A DNA stretch of 64,000 nt from an unicellular cyanobacterium SU2 (GTDB lineage Bacteria > Cyanobacteriota > Cyanobacteriia > Cyanobacteriales > Microcystaceae): contig NEED01000001.1 of assembly GCA_002110465.1 (NCBI GenBank), positions 62,001-126,000 of the forward strand. Direction: 5' to 3'. Below are positions 61,587 through 64,000 of this stretch, piece by piece. Every line of letters starts with the position of its first letter. Position 1 is the first letter of the stretch. Under the pieces are notes generated by a model, which was given only the letters and a program-made list of their open reading frames with translations, was not told the DNA's origin and made no database searches. The translations under genes were made by a program, and so were the position numbers.

Positions 61587-62801
61587 CTACGGTGTTCCTT
61601 GCAATTGGGCAGTTCTCACGGTTAAATCAATAACACGATCCCCCCGATAAAGTTGAAGTTTCAAGGAAGCATTAAGCCCTGCATTCTCTACAATTGATTG
61701 TAAGTCACTGCCATCACTGACCGGTTTTCCATTAACCCCGACGATGACATCTCCTCGACGAATTCCGGCTCTAGCGGCAGGGGTATTAGGAATGACTTGG
61801 ACGACTAAAATTCCTTCAACTTCAGGGATGAGAATCGGTGAATTGGGATTTTGGTTATTTTCTCTAGCTAATTCAGGAGTCAGATTAACCATTTGAACCC
61901 CAATATAAGGATGGGGTACTTTTTGTCCAGTTGCTAGGATATTTTGCAGAGCTTTTGCTTTATTAATAGGAATCGCAAACCCAATCCCCATAGCATCAGC
62001 ACGAATCGCTGTGTTAATCCCGATGACTTCTCCTTGAGAATTTAATAGCGGCCCCCCAGAATTGCCAGGGTTAATGGCTGCATCAGTTTGAATGAAATCT
62101 ACTCTTTTATCAGGAATTCCGGCTTTAGCGGCTGAACGGCCAATGGTGCTAATAATCCCCAACGTCACCGTATTATCTAATCCTACTGGATTACCAACAG
62201 CGATCGCCCAATCTCCCACTTTCAAGTTTCCTGAGTCTCCTAGGGGAGCAACTGGTAACTTAGCTCCTTGAGAGGCAATCTTTACCACTGCTAAGTCGGT
62301 GACTTCATCGGTTCCTCTAACTTCTCCGTTAAAGGTTCGTCCATCTTTTAGAGTAACGGTAACTTTATCAGCTTTATTGACTACATGGGCATTAGTTAAT
62401 ATGATTCCACTTCCATCGACAATAAACCCCGAACCCTGTCCTGTAATTCTTCGTTCTTGGGGAAGACGAGCGCGAAACTGTTCTCCAAAAAATTCACGGA
62501 AAAAAGGATCATCAAAAAAGGGATCAACTCTTCGGGTAACGACGGTTTCTGTGTCAATGCGAACGACGGCAGGCCCTGTGCGTGTTACGGCTGCTGAGAC
62601 AAAGCTTTCCCTACTTCCTGTTATGGGAACCTTCGTTAAGTTTAACGGAGTCGAATTATTGCCTTGATTGTTGAGGGATGGCTCTACAAAGGGTTCAGCT
62701 TGAGACGATAGAAAGTGAAAGCCACCAAAGCATAGAAGTACACCAAGTAAAAGTGAGAGCAAATGGCTACTCAATCGACTCAGTAATTTTCGAGACTTCA
62801 T
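61587..62801 (-). CDS. HtrA/Deg-type serine protease with PDZ domain
   Basis: The protein has 404 residues. An N-terminal membrane/signal segment (about 12-32) is followed by the trypsin-like domain with triad His139 (TNAHVV), Asp169 (TDLAVVKI) and Ser248 (NPGNSGGP). A single PDZ domain covers about 295-395 (PHPYIGVQMVNLTPELA, AARAGIRRGDVIVGVNGKPV). This is the layout of cyanobacterial HhoA/HhoB/HtrA, which handle damaged proteins in the periplasm or thylakoid lumen. Which of the three it is cannot be told here. Confidence 0.93.
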   Translation of the reverse strand: MKSRKLLSRLSSHLLSLLLGVLLCFGGFHFLSSQAEPFVEPSLNNQGNNSTPLNLTKVPITGSRESFVSAAVTRTGPAVVRIDTETVVTRRVDPFFDDPFFREFFGEQFRARLPQERRITGQGSGFIVDGSGIILTNAHVVNKADKVTVTLKDGRTFNGEVRGTDEVTDLAVVKIASQGAKLPVAPLGDSGNLKVGDWAIAVGNPVGLDNTVTLGIISTIGRSAAKAGIPDKRVDFIQTDAAINPGNSGGPLLNSQGEVIGINTAIRADAMGIGFAIPINKAKALQNILATGQKVPHPYIGVQMVNLTPELARENNQNPNSPILIPEVEGILVVQVIPNTPAARAGIRRGDVIVGVNGKPVSDGSDLQSIVENAGLNASLKLQLYRGDRVIDLTVRTAQLQGTP

Positions 62802-63102
62802 AATGTTTGTAACACCTCAAACGGGTTCAATCAACTATAACTATATTTTTTTGGATTATCTTATCTAAAGACTTAGCTTATTTACATAATATGGCCACAA
62901 TAGTCTATCCTATCACATTAACATTGATTTCGGTATATTGAGATTGTCTATTTTATTAGCAAAAAGTTAGACATTATCAGGGACAATCGATATAATCTTG
63001 AGTAAAAAACCGAGACCATATATATTACTTATGAATAACCGTAATGATTAACCATTTCTTAAGAAAAAATCTCAAGAAAGCCCTCCTAGGAGGAGGAAAA
63101 AA
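62802..63102. other. 301-bp divergent promoter region of htrA and the parvulin gene
   Basis: The AT-rich gap must contain two divergent promoters, which I cannot place with confidence. A very strong ribosome binding site AGGAGGAGG at about 63089-63097 comes just before the parvulin start. No ORF is seen. Confidence 0.45.
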
Positions 63103-63861
63103 ATGAACGTTGTCTTAAAAATTGGAGATAGAGATATACTAGAGAGCGATTTATATCCGTTGCTAGTTCAATATCAACTATTGCCCCAGTTAGTGAAAGA
63201 GCTAGTGATAGATGAAGCGATCGCCAAAATTGAGTGTAGCCCAGAAGAAGAAGCCCTAGGGCGACAGCAATTCTATCAGAAATATCAGATCAGCGACGAA
63301 ACTCAACTCCAACAGTGGCTCAAACAAAGCGGTATGACCCCCGAACAATTGGCGGCTTTGACAGTACGAGAGGTAAAACTTGAAAAATTCAAACAACTAA
63401 CATGGGGAGATCAACTCGAAGGACATTTTCGCAAGTGCCAAGGAAAACTTGATCGGGTTGTTTATTCTCTACTTCGGACAAAAGACCCTGGAATTGCTCA
63501 AGAACTGTATTTTCGGATTGAAGAGGGAGAAAGTTCTTTCGAGGAACTATCAAAAGAATATTCCCAAGGTGCAGAGGCTCAAACAGGAGGATTAATCGGG
63601 CCTGTGGAATTAAATATTCCTCACCCAAAAATTGCCCAGATTTTGTCTACAAGTCAACAAGGACAACTCTCAACGCCCACTAAAATTGGAGATTGGTGGA
63701 TTATAGTGCGTTTGGAAAAATATCTATCAGCCCAGCTCGATGAAACCACAAGTAGGAGACTGCTCAATGAATTATTTCAAGGATGGTTAATCACTCAAAT
63801 GAAAAATGTTCAACTGAATTCCCAATCAACTAATAAAATCCCTCAGACAGCCCCTAATTAA
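63103..63861 (+). CDS. Parvulin-type peptidyl-prolyl isomerase
   Basis: The protein has 252 residues. The N-terminal helical part (YQLLPQLVKELVIDEAIAKI) is SurA/PrsA-like. The C-terminal rotamase domain has SLLRTKDPGIAQELYFRIEE, FEELSKEYSQGAEAQTGG and GPVELNIPHPKIAQILSTS, which matches the PpiC pattern. No signal peptide is seen. It is followed after 48 bp by the start of a predicted ABC exporter with a cyclic-nucleotide-binding-like N-terminus; such a pairing suggests a chaperone for a type I secretion substrate. It has a very strong ribosome binding site. Confidence 0.85.
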   Translation: MNVVLKIGDRDILESDLYPLLVQYQLLPQLVKELVIDEAIAKIECSPEEEALGRQQFYQKYQISDETQLQQWLKQSGMTPEQLAALTVREVKLEKFKQLTWGDQLEGHFRKCQGKLDRVVYSLLRTKDPGIAQELYFRIEEGESSFEELSKEYSQGAEAQTGGLIGPVELNIPHPKIAQILSTSQQGQLSTPTKIGDWWIIVRLEKYLSAQLDETTSRRLLNELFQGWLITQMKNVQLNSQSTNKIPQTAPN

Positions 63862-63909
63862 CTCAACTCAATGTTTAGTTAACCAGATCAACCCTACTAT
63901 TCTGGTGTT

Positions 63910-64000
63910 ATGACCTATACAACCAACAACTTATCAAATTTATCAAATTTGCTGAAAAATACTGCCCCATTTGATCGGCTTCCCGAGTCAGTTATGGAGA
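63910..64000 (+). CDS. Start of a probable ABC exporter, cut by the window edge
   Basis: From the ATG at 63910 the frame is open to the end of the window for 30 codons. It ends LLKNTAPFDRLPESVME, which resembles the opening of cyanobacterial peptidase/ABC exporters that begin with a cyclic-nucleotide-binding-like domain (F-x-x-L-P-type motif). The fragment is too short for certainty. The preceding parvulin gene on the same strand supports the idea. Confidence 0.5.
   Translation, partial: MTYTTNNLSNLSNLLKNTAPFDRLPESVME

Noticed and set aside
1-64000. tRNA genes, rRNA genes, CRISPR arrays or prophage modules
   Set aside because: I looked for T-loop motifs, cloverleaf-like arms, regular repeats and phage structural genes and saw none; a covariance search would settle the tRNA question.

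Overview
The window reads as a piece of a cyanobacterial chromosome. The palindrome GCGATCGC (HIP1) recurs throughout, AT content is high, and several products belong to families I know mainly from cyanobacteria: COP23, GUN4, a DUF2555-like protein, the plant/cyanobacterial form of IspH, and a DUF4347 surface protein. A unicellular Crocosphaera/Cyanothece-type genome is my best guess, but nothing here fixes the species. I saw no rRNA, tRNA or CRISPR array.

Region 1 (1-28030, all minus strand) is a large exopolysaccharide locus. Read in the direction of transcription it starts with a Wzc-like co-polymerase/BY-kinase, a WecG/TagA glycosyltransferase with an unusual C-terminal extension, a CDP-sugar module (RfbF, an NAD-dependent epimerase/dehydratase and two C-methyltransferase-type proteins) and a 1299-residue DUF4347 surface protein with a recent 1227-bp internal duplication. 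It continues with a PglK/MsbA-like ABC exporter, five sulfotransferase-type proteins, a membrane acyltransferase, six glycosyltransferases and a methyltransferase. The last glycosyltransferase runs off the left edge. Together these suggest a sulfated, acylated, methyl-sugar-containing polysaccharide. A Wza-like outer-membrane exporter lies apart at 43296-44771.

Region 2 (28244-36765) is mostly housekeeping: hisF, a SulP anion transporter with a small partner gene, a short SepF-like protein, Mini-RNase III (mrnC), a STAS protein, DAHP synthase and a Tat-exported metallo-hydrolase. It holds the two most interesting signals. First, DAHP synthase is preceded by a 23-codon leader peptide with 9 aromatic residues (34955-35026), a perfect intrinsic terminator (35056-35088) and a segment that can pair as antiterminator: a complete ribosome-mediated attenuator. 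Second, two dispersed segments (25473-25660 and 29059-29251) share the same sigma70 promoter and the same structured 5' leader RNA. They lie upstream of the WecG-family gene and of a zinc-ribbon gene.

Region 3 (36850-38660) holds mobile-element debris (a TnpB tail fused to an IS630 transposase tail, and a candidate MITE) around a secreted esterase.

Region 4 (38753-53653) carries nadA, secA, the Wza-like gene, an M20 amidohydrolase, a nucleosidase-like protein, an Fbp/Fut-type ABC ATPase, COP23, a trypsin-GUN4 fusion and a glycosidase-like protein.

Region 5 (53767-64000) has a DUF2555-like gene, a decayed second copy of the pheT 3' end, pheT itself, a pentapeptide-repeat membrane protein, hicBA, a DUF2993 protein, a DUF29 remnant cut by REP-like repeats, ispH, an HtrA protease, a parvulin, and the first 30 codons of a probable ABC exporter.
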